Assembly: GCA_051453625.1 (NCBI GenBank)
Contig: JBOZIK010000001.1
Span: forward strand, 69,689,159-69,753,158
From: Welwitschia mirabilis
Lineage: Eukaryota; Gnetophyta; Gnetopsida; Welwitschiales
DNA: 64,000 bases
Direction of reading: 5' to 3'
Positions within the stretch are counted from its first letter, which is position 1. Each line of letters starts with the position of its first letter. Under the pieces are notes generated by a model. That model had not been told where the DNA came from, ran no database searches, and saw only the letters and a program-made list of their open reading frames with translations. The position numbers were made by a program, and so were the translations under genes. Shown here piece by piece: positions 49,020 through 60,680 of this stretch.

Positions 49020-49850
49020 CGAAGTCTTAGGGAAAGAGTGGAAGCTTTTACATGGTTATATAAAAACCTACAAAAATAGATATAAATAGCTCTAATCATG
49101 CATAAGATCTACATGGAAAAAAATGTAAAACCTATTATGAATCCCTCAAGATGTGTCATCCCAACATTATGAATAATAGTTAGGGATGACGCACATAAGT
49201 TATTGAAGGAAGGCATGATGTACCTAATTTGTTATAATGATAAGGTAATTCCAATTATGGAGTTACAAAGAAACATATTGAATGAAAAGTTTATATTAAT
49301 TTTATGAAACTTGAAAAACACACAAAAAAAACCACTATTTATAGCATACATTGATCAAATCTTTAGAAAACTTTTAATACATAAATACTACTATTTTTTG
49401 GATGTCTTTAGTGGTTATAATTATATTTTCATAGCTCCTAAATATTATTTCAAGACCATCTTTAACTTACCTATTGTAATCGATGATTATTAATAAATGT
49501 CTTTTGGGTTATGCAATGAACTTATCACATTTGAATGATTCATGATATAAATATTTTCTACTATATTAGAAGAATTTGTATAAGTATTCATGAATAATGT
49601 TTCATTATATGATAATTTATTTAAATAACAATTGATACAATTCATCAAGTATTATCATGTTACCATAAAAAGGCGTAAAACAAATGTAGGAGAAAAGTTA
49701 GTTTATGGTCAAAGATGGAGTTGTCATAAAACACGTAGTATCAAGATTAAGAATAACTATGGATAACAAAAAGATTTAAGATTTTAAATTTCTATCAACT
49801 CTAACAAATATTAAAACATTAAGAGGTTTGTTAGCATATGCTAGATGTCA
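49020..49850 (+). pseudogene. Reverse transcriptase of element F, catalytic DD changed to NN
   Basis: Motifs: MHKIYMEKNVKPIMNPSRCV near 49097-49155, AHKLLKEGMMYLICYNDKVI near 49190-49250, KYYYFLDVFSGYNYIFIAP near 49383-49440 and SFGLCNELITFE near 49503-49537. The polymerase motif reads VFMNNVSLYDN at 49584-49616: the two Asp codons are AAT AAT (49593-49598), each explained by one G->A change from GAT. The 60-codon open piece 49311-49493 is part of this domain. Confidence 0.78.
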
Positions 49851-50560
49851 TTAAAAGTTTATTAAATATTTTTTAAATATTATAAAACCCTTATATGACT
49901 TATTAAAATAAGATAAGATTTTTGCATGGACTGACTCCTCTAAAAAATTCTTCAATGTTCTGAAGTAAAAACTAATCACTTCATTCATTATTAGTGCACC
50001 AATTGGAATTACCATTTTTATCTCATGTATGATGCTAATAACACTATTATAGTTGTAGCATCTAAATAACACATTAACTATAAGCCTCATATTATGCATT
50101 ATATCTCTTAAGATTTTAATCTAGTCTAATGTAATTATACAATAATATAAGAAGTACCACTAGTAATAATTACTTTTTTAATAAGTTTTGATACTATCTT
50201 ATAGGATTCAAAGTTTCAACATATGTAGACCACTAAGTTATTAAGTTTCTAGTAACTAAGTAGATTGATAATTTTTGTACTTTACATTGATACTTCTCAT
50301 GTAAGAATTTGATTTAAACATCTTGAATAATAAAGGATATGATAATGTGGTATCAGATCACCACTTCATTTAGAATTACATAAAAAATAACAAATGGAAG
50401 ATACTTTTGATGATAAGTTTTTGGATAAGATGTTATTCATAGCATTATTGATCCTTATAAAAATAATCTTACTATACTAATATTGTTAATAACTTATTTG
50501 TATTGAATGACTTACAATATTGGTTAGATAAAGATATGTAATTATTTGATGGAATTAAAA
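49851..50560 (+). pseudogene. RNase H region of element F
   Basis: CTNWNYHFYLMYDANNT (near 49993-50043) matches the Athila APNWxLPFELMCDASD pattern; its active-site DAS is DAN. Downstream pieces are short and out of frame. Confidence 0.6.
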
Positions 50561-51810
50561 GTTCTTTCTTATAGTTTATTTATAAATATTAAATCATAGG
50601 ATGATGTGTCTTAAGTGGGAACAAGTTGACATTTTGAAGATGATCTATGCTAATAATTATTGAGGACATTTTAATAGAATTAAAGCTATTCATAAGATTT
50701 TACAAAGTGATTTTTACTGGTAAATCCTATTCAAAGATCCCCTTAACTATGTCATAAAGTATGATTATTGCTAATGATTAGGAGAACTTTTAAATAAAGG
50801 TAAGATATCCATGAGTATGATCTTTGCATCTAAAGCATTTAATGTTAGGAAAATAAATTTTACATAATCTTTTAATGAATCAAATGGATATTAATACATT
50901 ATCATATGTGTTGATTACATCATGAAATGGATCTAACATAAAGAAACTAAAGCCAATGATGTTAAAACTAGATTACAAATGGTAAGTAACCCCCTTCTAT
51001 TATACCCACTTTGGGTTTTTATAGGGAATCATAAGGATGATACTTTCCCTAGGGTTAAAGTACTTTAGAGATAAGATATTTCAATTTCTTAATTTAGAGA
51101 GAATATCTTTCCATTTCTTAATCCTTTATAATTTTTCATTAGTAATTAATGAATACACATAATCAACCAAACTATAAAAAAGTTAATGAATTTAATATGA
51201 ATTACATTTAAGGTTGTAACTACCTATCATTCATGAATAAATGAAAAAGTTAAAAAGTTGACTTGAAAGACAAAGAATACTAGACAAGATGGTTAGTTTC
51301 AATAAGAAACAATATAAGAAATTAAATATAGAACAACATGAATATATTCATTAGTATCCACTCCATGTGAACTTATCTATAGAAATTGATGTCTACTAGT
51401 AATAGAACCTCAACATAATTCTTAAAAATTAATGCAAATACTAAATCGCAATAATGCATATTATATTCCAAAGAAAATACTACAAGTTAAAAACTTAGAT
51501 GAGATAAAGTATTATGTGGTAAAGAAATAATAAATTATAAAGAAGTTACTAAAGTATGATCTTAATAAGAAAATTAAAAGATAGAATTTCAACCTTATAG
51601 ATAAATTCTTATTTTACAGGATGAGATTACATATGTTTCTTAGAAAACTAGTTATCAAGTAGATAGGACCTTTGAAGATAATTAAAAGAATTTAAATAGA
51701 ATTGTTATAACTATAATCTTAACTAATACTTTAATATTCATGGTAAATGATTAAAGACTAAAACTTTATCATGAGAATGAGTTCAAAGACATGATAATTG
51801 ATATTAAATT
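50561..51810 (+). pseudogene. Integrase of element F
   Basis: Pieces near 50655-50720 GHFNRIKAIHKILQSDFYW and FKDPLNYVIKYDYC (HHCC zinc region), near 50800-50965 ISMSMIFASKAFNVRKINF, ICVDYIMKWI and KANDVKTRLQMV (DDE core: VDY..KWIE), and near 51560-51690 YDLNKKIKRxNFNLIDKFL then LHMFLRKLVIKxIGPLKIIK, the Athila C-terminal LLFNSRL.LFPGKL.SRWSGPF pattern. Order and spacing are normal; all frames are broken. Confidence 0.75.
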
Positions 51811-53566
51811 CCTACTTGATTCTAATCTAATCATTTTAATTTTGATTTAGAATCATTTGAAAATCTATCACATGATTATGTTAGATGCTAACTAATTTAC
51901 ATATAAATAAGTGATTATGTCCATTTTCAAAAGTTCAAAAATTTAATACCTTTTAATTATTCCTTAAGATAATTAAATTTCTTTGTAACTACTTGTTTAT
52001 ATTAGTATTAGTTAGTATGAAGTAATTTCATCTTTTTAATCTTATTAATGTGTTATTATTATGAATAATATCATTAGACATTTTAACCATAACAATAATG
52101 CATGATTTTTTATTGCTCATAAATCATAAGTTACTTAGTTATTATACCCCCTTATTTTCCCTATTCTTATTTTCTCTAAATCCATTTTCCCTTCTCATAA
52201 ATAGTACTACAGGAAAAGGTTTCATGTTGAAGATATAGTAGTCTCCAGTGGAGGAAAAAAGGTATAAATAAATAAATATTTTAAAGAATATTATATTTAA
52301 TAAATAAATCCTTAAAAATTCCAAAAAAAATATATGTCTCACATATGAAATAAGAACCATAGAATAATAAGTAATACAAACACCTACTGGATGATTGATG
52401 TCTCTACATATTTTGATAAAATTTCAATGTTTACCTAGTAATTTACATTTCTATCCTTTCACATAATAATATTTTATCATGGCACTTTTAGAATCTGATA
52501 CTATAGTATTTTTCATTGCACTTTGTAATTCGCTATTAAAATCTGGACTTTATAATTTTATAATCTTTTACTACCAAGAAGAATTAAAATTATTCATGTA
52601 GGGAGGGAATGACATAGTTATTCTATTGTGATCTAGATTGGCATCAGTATTTTCCATTATTATTGACTAATTTAAAATTAATATATGAAGGGATAACTTA
52701 GTTAACATTGAGAAAGTAAGTGAATGTGTAATTACATTTCTATTTACTTTTATGCATTATTTGCTTTGTCTTAATAACATTATTATTACTAGTCCTAATA
52801 GAATGATTTATGAATATTTGGTAAGTTTATATGCTTTTCATATGTTATCCATTGTATTCACTATTACATTTTAATATCATCTCTTTCATTCATGTTCTTT
52901 ATATCAATTTTTATCTATCTAGATATTCTCTAAAACATTTTCTAATTTAATCATTATCAAGGGACTAATAAATATTAGAAATAGAATGGATTGCAAGTTC
53001 TCTAAGTATTATATATTAAGTCTTCATTAGTGTTAAATGTAAGTACTACATTTTACTATGATGAGGTTAAATGATTTCAAGTACCCCACTACCACCTTTA
53101 AGTAAATAAAGTAAACTACTATTAAGTAATAACATTTCATTGTAACATGACATCTCCTTGATTAACAACTTTATTAAAGAATTTATTGCAACTCTCTTAG
53201 TATTTATGACTAAGCATAAAAGCCTAGTTTTTATGCTATAAGTATGTTAGCACAAGAAGAAAATTATTTATTAAGGAGGATTTCACTTTCTAGACATCAG
53301 TTTCATAGTTCATTTAGAGTACCTAAGAGTAGGTGTTGAATCTTCTAGATGGGAGTAGTATAATACATAATTTCATTATGGGCTCAAGTCTAGACAACTA
53401 TTAAGAGAATTATAACTATTCCTTCATGAGCTAAATATAAATTTTAAGCCCAAAAGTATAGAATAGAATAAACCTATTTATAATAAAAATACTTCAATAA
53501 AGAATAAACTACTAGCTTTGAATGATTAATTATTTTAAATATGAAATGATCTTGTGGATTAATAAT
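51811..53566. other. Unassigned sequence after element F
   Basis: No ORF, LTR or array recognised. It lacks the conserved 3' block seen in A, C and D. Confidence 0.45.
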
Positions 53567-53580
53567 CATTCATTAGTAGT
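53567..53580 (+). repeat. Target-site duplication of the SINE, left copy
   Basis: cattcattagtagt, 13 of 14 identical to 53760-53773. Confidence 0.8.
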
Positions 53581-53759
53581 CCAAAATCACTTATCCTAGT
53601 AATAAGGTCACACGTATTTAGATCCAAGGATCTAGAATTTAAATCCTCATATTGGTGGAAGGGCATCTATGAAAGTTTGCATAACCAAGTGCCATTAGGA
53701 TTTGTGCGGCACAACCTATCTACCTGAATTACCCTATAAAAATAAAAAATAAAAAAAAG
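53581..53759 (+). mobile_element. tRNA-derived SINE
   Basis: About 179 bp. A-box-like ttatcctagtaataaggtc (from TAGCTCAGTGGTaAGGTC) at 53591-53609 and B-box gaatttaaatcc (from GGTTCGAATCC) at 53635-53646, about 33 bp apart as in tRNA promoters. The body (ggtggaagggcatctatgaa, ccaagtgccattaggatttg, tgcggcacaacctatctacc) is much less decayed than its surroundings, and it ends in an A-rich tail (accctataaaaataaaaaat). A 14-bp duplication flanks it. This is a Pol III non-autonomous element mobilised by LINE machinery. I do not assign a named family. Confidence 0.8.
53635..53646 (+). promoter_or_regulatory. Pol III B box of the SINE (decayed)
   Basis: GAATTTAAATCC against GGTTCGAATCC-type consensus; differences are mainly C->T and G->A. 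Confidence 0.6.
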
Positions 53760-53773
53760 CATCCATTAGTAGT
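53760..53773 (+). repeat. Target-site duplication of the SINE, right copy
   Basis: catccattagtagt directly after the A-rich tail. Confidence 0.8.
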
Positions 53774-56700
53774 TTGTGCATTATAATAACTTATCATTAG
53801 TTTCACCATTTCTAATCATGCACTAGTAGCCATCATAAAATTTATTATAGGCTTACTAAAAATAATCTTAATCAATGACTTAATTCTACTCTTTTTTACC
53901 TATATGAAATGAGAAAATAATATATATTCTTTGATATTAATGTATGTTTGATTGCATTAACTACTTGGTTTTTACAAAAACCTTTAATACTCATGGAATT
54001 ATTTAAGGAAAGAAAATTTATAAAGACCTAGATCATACTTATGAAATTATATGTAGGACTTAGATATAATGATAAAATATCAATAGTAAATAATAGAATC
54101 AACCATCTTCATGTTTCCATATAGGTTATTATTTATCTTAGTTCATGAAAAGAATAAGATGTAATAGTGATTAGTGTATTATTTTCTTTAATATGGTCTT
54201 TTTAAAATATGTATAACAAATTAAGAATAAATACATTTTATACATACATACAATAGAGAGAGACTAAATTTCTCTTATATTAAACTATGATAAGGGACCA
54301 TCATAAACTAAGAATGGGTAGCTATGATTAGTTAAAATCTTATAAATTTTATCATGATAATTGTTGCTTTTAAATGCAATGTAAGAAATTTAACTTAACT
54401 TTTAGATGAATTATGATAATTCTATTATGTCATAACCTCAATGCATTTTTATGCATATTTTATCATATTTTTTACTAAAAATATACTCTTATTATGTATT
54501 TTTAAAATGTGAATTTATGTACCACATTTTACATCATTTAAATTCTAATTAAAATCATAAGAATTTTGGTACATTACTATTAACATGTAAAATTGACATT
54601 TATCTTAAGAATATTAGGTTAACTAATCATAGCAAAGATATTAATTTATCTTATTTACTCATAAAAATACATATTTAGCTCTTTTTATGCCATACTTTAT
54701 TTTATACATTTATCCATTACATTTTTAGAAATTTAGTAGTATTTTGAAGCATTTGACATAGACTAAAGTTGAACAAGTAGAACACTAGCATTTTTTCCAA
54801 TCATTTAATAAAATTACCTCCAAACTTATGTTTTGAAATGTCATGGAAAGGTGATTAAATTTTAGTTATGATCTTAATCTATTATCACATTAAAAACAAC
54901 TATTATCTTAAATGGCATGTGGTAGTAGCATAGAATACATGTGCAAGTAACATGTTGATGATGTTGGAAATATAAGAGAAGATCATTGGTTGGTAGAGGC
55001 ATCATGATCGAAAGCCCAAGTGTTAAACACATCATGACAACCTCCACCTAAGACAAGAAGATGAATATTTTACCTAATATAAGAAGATGAATATTTCACT
55101 TGATGCTATAAAATAAGGAATCTTATTCTCCACCTAATGCCACATTATAAAGAATTGTAACTGTCCACCTAACACTAAAAGCTAAATCACGTCAACCCTA
55201 TTCTCATCTATAAAAATGATCAATTACTCTCATTATAATATATTTGCAATATTTATGTTGAAGTATTTGAAATAACTAAACTCCATGATGTCATTATAGG
55301 CTTACCCTTTAGAAGTAAGCTAGATTTAAGGCTCTTTTAAGGAGTTTATATTAGCTCTTTGTTTTTCATCTTGTGCAATGTAATTCCTATTTTAATAAGA
55401 TAGTAGTTATTTATTTTTTATTTTGATTTGTGATTAGACTCATATTTTAAATCCTTAAGTCAAACTTCATTGTTGAGTTCTTTCATTACCAACTAAGCTT
55501 CTTAAAGTTACTTTTAGTTATAGTCATCTTATTTGATAGATCTTGAACATAATAGTTCTTATTTTTCATGCTTACATTAGGCTATGAAAGAACAAGAAAC
55601 TAAGTATTTACTAACACTCATGTGGTAAACGATATTATGTAACCATGATCTAAGCTATAATAACTAAAAAGTTTAAGCTTTATTTCAAAAGGTTAAAGGA
55701 TATTATTAAAGTGAAGGATTTACTACTAGATAATTTAAGCTATACCTTTAAAGTTAGATCATTTCCTACTCTGTCATTCAAGTTCAAGAATCATCACAAT
55801 ATTAACTTTAGTTTTATTTTAAATTCTTTACAAGTAAATAAACATTTGTATTATCTTTGTTAAGTTCTCTATCTTAATTTATCTTTATGAAAAGAATGAC
55901 ATTGCAACTCTTCTACAATAAAAGTCCTAGTTTCATAAATTATAAAAGTAATATTAAAAACGTCTTTAGAATTATTGGGAGGGATAATGGCATGATATCT
56001 TTATAAAAGTGCATAATATTTTATTTCTTATAATTTTTTAGATTTTATTTTTAATTTCCTATTACTTCTAGCATTCAATTGATACCCAAAATGGTCTACT
56101 TTATTTTGAATTTTTTTTCTTTTTTTGTATTTTCTTTTCTCTCCAGTGGCATGTACTAGTCTATTTCTAGTGATACCTAAACAGGTCATTTTTTAGTTTT
56201 CTCTTAGTTTAAATCTAATCTAAAAATCATTTCCATATCAAATATTTTGTATTATAGGTCTCACAAGATTTTTACAGGTTACAACCCAAAATAGAATCAA
56301 AAACAAAAAGACTAAACTTAAATATAATTCACCTTTCTTTATGTTTTCTTTTTGTTTTTTATAATTTTCATAGTTAGTTTTAGTTTTTTAATATATTCTA
56401 GTTTTTGTTATTAAAATTTTCCAAAAAGAAAAAAATGTAGAATCTTTTTGTAAGTGACATTTCATTTTACTCATTTATCATTACATTTTCTATAACTTAT
56501 TTTTTTATGGTTCATTACATAAAACATGTTGTACAACTCTAAAAATAACATCATTTCTTTTTCAAGTCCTTTTGGTCCAAATAACTAGCACTTTTAGTAA
56601 TCCTAACTAGTGCTACTAACCTTCTTCCATAGAACCCCTCTAAACCTTTCTTACAACCTATCTTAAACCTCTTAAACTCTCTTTGATATGGGATCCTTTT

Positions 56701-56916
56701 CAAAACCAAAAACCTATGAAAATATAACTCTATAGTGAGATAGATTGGATGCATAACCCTTTTCATAGATTATATAAAATAGCTTTCAAATCCTAAATGA
56801 ACCCTAATACTAAAAGCACATTCATTTATGAGAACTATAAAAATTATTATAACTTTATCAATCATGTTTAGCCTAAACAAGTTCTAGAAGATTATATTTG
56901 GTTTAAGAAAGCATTA
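53774..56916. other. Unassigned, partly LTR-like sequence
   Basis: No ORF. A TGTCATAACCTCAATGCATTTTTATGC start near 54428 (shown in part), a TATA-like ctataaaaatg at 55207-55217 and short CACCTAA repeats (55040-55170) look like an LTR of an unrecognised element, but no second copy or primer site is found. Confidence 0.35.
55047..55098 (+). repeat. 26-bp direct tandem duplication
   Basis: cctaagacaagaagatgaat... and cctaatataagaagatgaat... stand back to back (55047-55072, 55073-55098), 23 of 26 identical. Confidence 0.8.
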
Positions 56917-57180
56917 AGGAATTACTATCAATCTAAATACTCTCATACCCCATCATCTTATTATAACCCATATCACTTTAGACTCCAAGATCCTTTTGAT
57001 ACTAGAAAAACCTTAATAAATTAAATTCAACATCTGAATTCTCCTTTATACATAGATCAATCTCCTTACCATGAGCTTGAAAATCCTTGTTTTTCACATC
57101 AAGAATTTGATTCTATACCTTACACCATCTCTCATGATCTTTATTCCTCATCATCTTATTAAAATTTTTTATCCTCTAAC
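56917..57180 (+). pseudogene. Tyr/Pro/His/Ser-rich ORF remnant
   Basis: Reads YYQSKYSHTPSSYYNPYHF then DPFDTRKTLINxIQHLNSPL, YIDQSPYHELENPCFSHQEF and DSIPYTISHDLYSSSSY, with one stop (TAA). Upstream, FGLRKALRNY-like text suggests a longer frame. The composition recalls low-complexity N-terminal or linker parts of gypsy gags, but I do not recognise it. Confidence 0.35.
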
Positions 57181-57212
57181 CCTTATTGTTGTTGTGCGTA
57201 TTTGTAAAAACA

Positions 57213-57392
57213 TCATGTCTCTAAACAAATCCTATAAATCACAAATATATATATATATAAGATAACATAATACACAAATATAGATGGGAGTAACTCAAAT
57301 GTCGTAATTTTATTGAAGGCATAGATGAGAAAAAAAAATTAATTTTGAAAATGAAATACTTTATAATCTTTAAGTAGAATAAAGTAATAATA
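57213..57392 (-). repeat. Fragment of a minus-strand Athila-type LTR
   Basis: caaatcctataaatcac...ATAGATGGgAGtTAACTCAAAT and ...ttgaaggc align with the LTR of B at 18403-18540 (caaacttgtaaatcac...aTAGATGGAAGTTAACTCAAAT...ttgaagg). The match is cut by the start of element C at 57393, so C probably inserted into this LTR; the rest should lie right of the window. Confidence 0.55.
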
Positions 57393-58445
57393 TGTTATGC
57401 TACCAACTTAATATTATTTAATGGGGTTTTATGAGTTATTTTGCTGAACTTTTATACAGGTTTAGGTGTAATTTTGAGGATTTTAAAGATATAAGAGGAA
57501 ATCTTGGAAAACTGTGATTCTTATCCAAATTTGATGTATTAAAGAAACTTTTTGATGCAAAGAGGTTTGAAAAAGGATTAATGACAAAAATGCTAAGTTC
57601 TCTTCAAGGAAATGATTAAAGAAAACTATTGTCCCCTCTGTCATCCTCATGACAAGTAGGACAACGACTGCTTATGTGGATCACTAAATCAATGATAACT
57701 CATCAATATAAATTATATTTTATAATGTGCTATTCTTCCTCTTATTGTCTGGATGATAGTCAGGATGACACTAACATGTAACTGACTCTAATAGTTGACT
57801 TTGATCATTTTGTCTGTTTCATTTATGTAAATAAGTGCATCTAACTATGCCTACTTTTTGTCTTTTTCTATTATTAGTTTCCTATAAATAAATCCCCTTT
57901 TAACTTTACTTCTTATCTTCATTGCACCATAAATTCTCATGATAGAAGATTAAAGGCGGGAGATTCATCTATGTGTGTTGCAGAAAGACATGCACTTGGT
58001 GAAGGGTTTTGTATCCTCCATTAAGACACAATTATTTTGTAACCCATATACTATTTCTCTTTTAATATAAAACTTAATTTTCTTTGCATGTTTGCATCTT
58101 AGATTTTCTGATTACCCTTATGGTTTATGATTTCCCTTGATCTAATGATAATTTATTAGATAAGACTAAAAGCAAGTAGAGTTAGTTCTATTATTTGCAT
58201 TACATGTTTGTTTAGATGGCATCTTACATGTTGCATTGTATCTTATTTCCTTGCATTATTATTTTTTTTAGTTCCTAGTTTCATTTGAAAAGTAATCTGA
58301 GTCTCATACTCATAGACTTCAACATGGATATGACATTTTGGGATAACTCCCACTATATAGTATGATGTATTATGTAAGATATCTATTTTAGTTATAAATG
58401 ATAGGATCTTTTTGAATGTAAAAACTTGTACAAATACACACTGTA
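57393..58445 (+). repeat. 5' LTR of element C
   Basis: TGTTATGCTACCAACTTAAT... aligns with 63775-64000 (TGTTACGCGGCCAATTTAAG...), including ttcttatccaaatttgatgtattaaag and aatgctaagttctcttcaag. The LTR is about 1.05 kb with a TATA box at 57893 and hairpin cassettes at 57627-57669 and 57744-57773. Confidence 0.85.
57893..57900 (+). promoter_or_regulatory. TATA box of LTR C
   Basis: TATAAATA in cctataaataaatcc, 500 bp from the LTR start. Confidence 0.65.
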
Positions 58446-58451
58446 ATATTT

Positions 58452-58469
58452 TGGTGCTATTTTTGGGGA
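58452..58469 (+). other. Primer-binding site of element C (tRNA-Asp type)
   Basis: TGGTGCTATTTTTGGGGA against TGGCGCCGTTGCCGGGGA: 12 of 18 match; five differences are transitions and one is G->T. Confidence 0.8.
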
Positions 58470-58640
58470 AAACTATTGAGAAGTACAAGGGTTGTTATTG
58501 TTTGGGTGAGTATATTAGACCTCTGTTCAATTATTTGTCTATGCGATATTATATTTTATTAGAAGCTATAGGTTTTTTGTGTACAGTGTTTTAGTTTTTT
58601 TCTTTCCCCCTTTTAGTTTTGGTTTTCTATAAAAATTTGT

Positions 58641-58900
58641 GGTCATTTCCTCTGTCATCTCCATAACAAGAAGGATGATAGTTTCTAATTTTTATTCTTG
58701 GTCTTATTTTTAAATTTTGATTTTTTTTGTAATAAATTAGTTTTCCTTGTCTCCTGTGACTTCTAAATGATCAAGTAGATGATAGTTTTATTTTATGTGT
58801 TTTCTACTTTCTGTTTCAGTTATGGTTCTGTTTTTGTTTATCTATTTTTTGTGTGTGTCATCCCTTATGTTATCTCTATGATAGACAGGATAATGATCTA
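58641..58900 (+). repeat. Three hairpin cassettes in the leader of element C
   Basis: At 58641-58682 (ggtcatttcctctgtcatctccataacaagaaggatgatag type), 58751-58788 and 58857-58900 (tcatcccttatgttatctctatgatagacaggataatgat type). Each shows inner and outer inverted arms. Confidence 0.6.
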
Positions 58901-58951
58901 TTATTTTTTATCTATTTTCTATTATTTGCTATTTGCAGGATGCTATGATTT

Positions 58952-60680
58952 GGTCAACATAGAGAAGATATATCAGAGAGAAAAGATACTAATAGAAAAG
59001 GACATCAAAGAAGGATTGGTAGATATAGAAAATGAATCAGAAAAGCAATCTCTAGATGCTCTTAAACCTCCTTCTAAATTGATTTTTTCTGAGTTAGATT
59101 TTCTTGAGAAAAGTCCTATAGAAGGATAAAATCAATTCACAATGTCGAGTGCCTCTAATAAGTAAAAATAAGTTGTAGGATCTTTTACCCCTAATGCAAA
59201 TCTTACCCTAAGGGAATTATTAGCAAATAAGAAAAGCGAAATTCAAACACCTTTTGACCTATCCCTAAGAGATGATGTTGGGCTTAAAAATTTACATGCC
59301 CACCCAACTTTTAGTGAAGAAAATAATGAGGATCTTCTTCAACACATTACAAATATTGAACAACTTATCCTTACCTCAAGAAATGGAAGAAATAAATAAC
59401 AGATAGAACATATATGGTGATCTTTCCCATGACATTAAATAGTAGGGCAAAACTTTGGCTAAAAACTATACCACACAAAAGCTTAAAAATATAGGATCAA
59501 GTCTAGGAAACCTTTGTAAAGAGATCTATGAGTAAAAAAAATATGAGAAAAAGGAAAAAAGAGGTAACAAACTTTCAATAAAAACCAAATGAAGATTATA
59601 CCTCTACTTACAAATGTTTCTCTATAGCAATCTAATTTAATCCAACATATGTCTTTTTAAAAATAGAATAAGTAGGCCATTTTTATAGTGGATTAACCCC
59701 CCATACAAAATAACTTGTAGATTTTTCTTTTAGTGGGAATCTTATAAATTTTACATTATATGATTCTTGGATAAAATTAGAAGAGCTTATGGAAGTTAGT
59801 CAAACTTGGTCAACTCCTAAAAAAAATCCAACCGTAGGCCAATTGATTAAAAACTTAAGAGAGGTTAAATAACAAAAAGATATAGAATCCAATCCTATAA
59901 ATTCCATGAAAGATTTTACAACAACCTTGGAGAAGTATGCAGAAATGATTTTAGATGTCAAATCCACAACCAAAAGAAAAGTTGTGCAAATCTGTGATTT
60001 ATGTGAGGATAATTATCACATTACTAAAAGCTATCCTCTTTTGCCAACATACAAAGAAAGAATATGAAAAGAAGTTTGTGCTTTCAACCAACCATCTTCA
60101 AACTTTTGAAATCAAAATCAAGCACAATCAAGTTAAACATACCTTATCAAAACTATTTTCAACCTTTTAGAAACTAATTCAAAAATACAAAATACCCATC
60201 AAGTTCATCCAATTTTTAATATCCAAATGATCCAATTACAAAGCTTGTGGATGAAATTAAAAAACAAAATGTCAACTTTAAAAGACAAAATACCAACTTT
60301 GAAAAATCAAATTTCAACATGGAAAACTTAGTTAACATTCTTTAATAAATAATGCTAGAAAACCAAATAACTTAAGGAGCTTTAACAAGAAAACCTTTAT
60401 CAAACCCAAATAAACTAAGAAAAGATTGTAAGGTTATGAAAAGAAGTAGATAAGAAACAAATCCTCCTCCAAATAAACCTTCCACCTAACAAAATAACTT
60501 TAGAAATGATGATGAAGAAGAGAAAGAGGGCATTTAGATACTAGAAGATTATAACTTCCCTTCTCTTGGCAAAAAGAAAAAGAAAAATACTTCCTAATAA
60601 ACCACCACCTAAATGGATAGCCTTAACAACAATTTAACTTTCAATGATCATTTAAAAGCCTTGATGAAAAATGTAAGCAT
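58952..60680 (+). pseudogene. gag: gag of element C (broken)
   Basis: Homologous to the gags of A and B. The first part (LVNIEKIYQREKILIEKDIK...) lies in an open stretch to 59129; its original ATG appears to be TTG at 58952. After one stop the same frame continues with MSSASNK at 59142, then LTLRELLANKKSEIQTPFDL, VGLKNLHAHPTFSEEN and RAKLWLKTIPHKSLK. SGLTPHTKxLVDFSFSGNLI near 59690-59750 is the capsid motif. The zinc knuckle ICDLCEDNYHITKSYPL (near 59990-60040) has the last Cys as Tyr. Confidence 0.8.

Noticed and set aside
51811-53566. Envelope-like ORF after element F
   Set aside because: Some Athila elements have one, but no open frame or membrane/coiled-coil pattern could be followed here.
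58243-58488. 81-codon minus-strand ORF over the LTR/PBS of element C
   Set aside because: It overlaps the LTR end and primer site on the opposite strand; no homologous frame in A or B.
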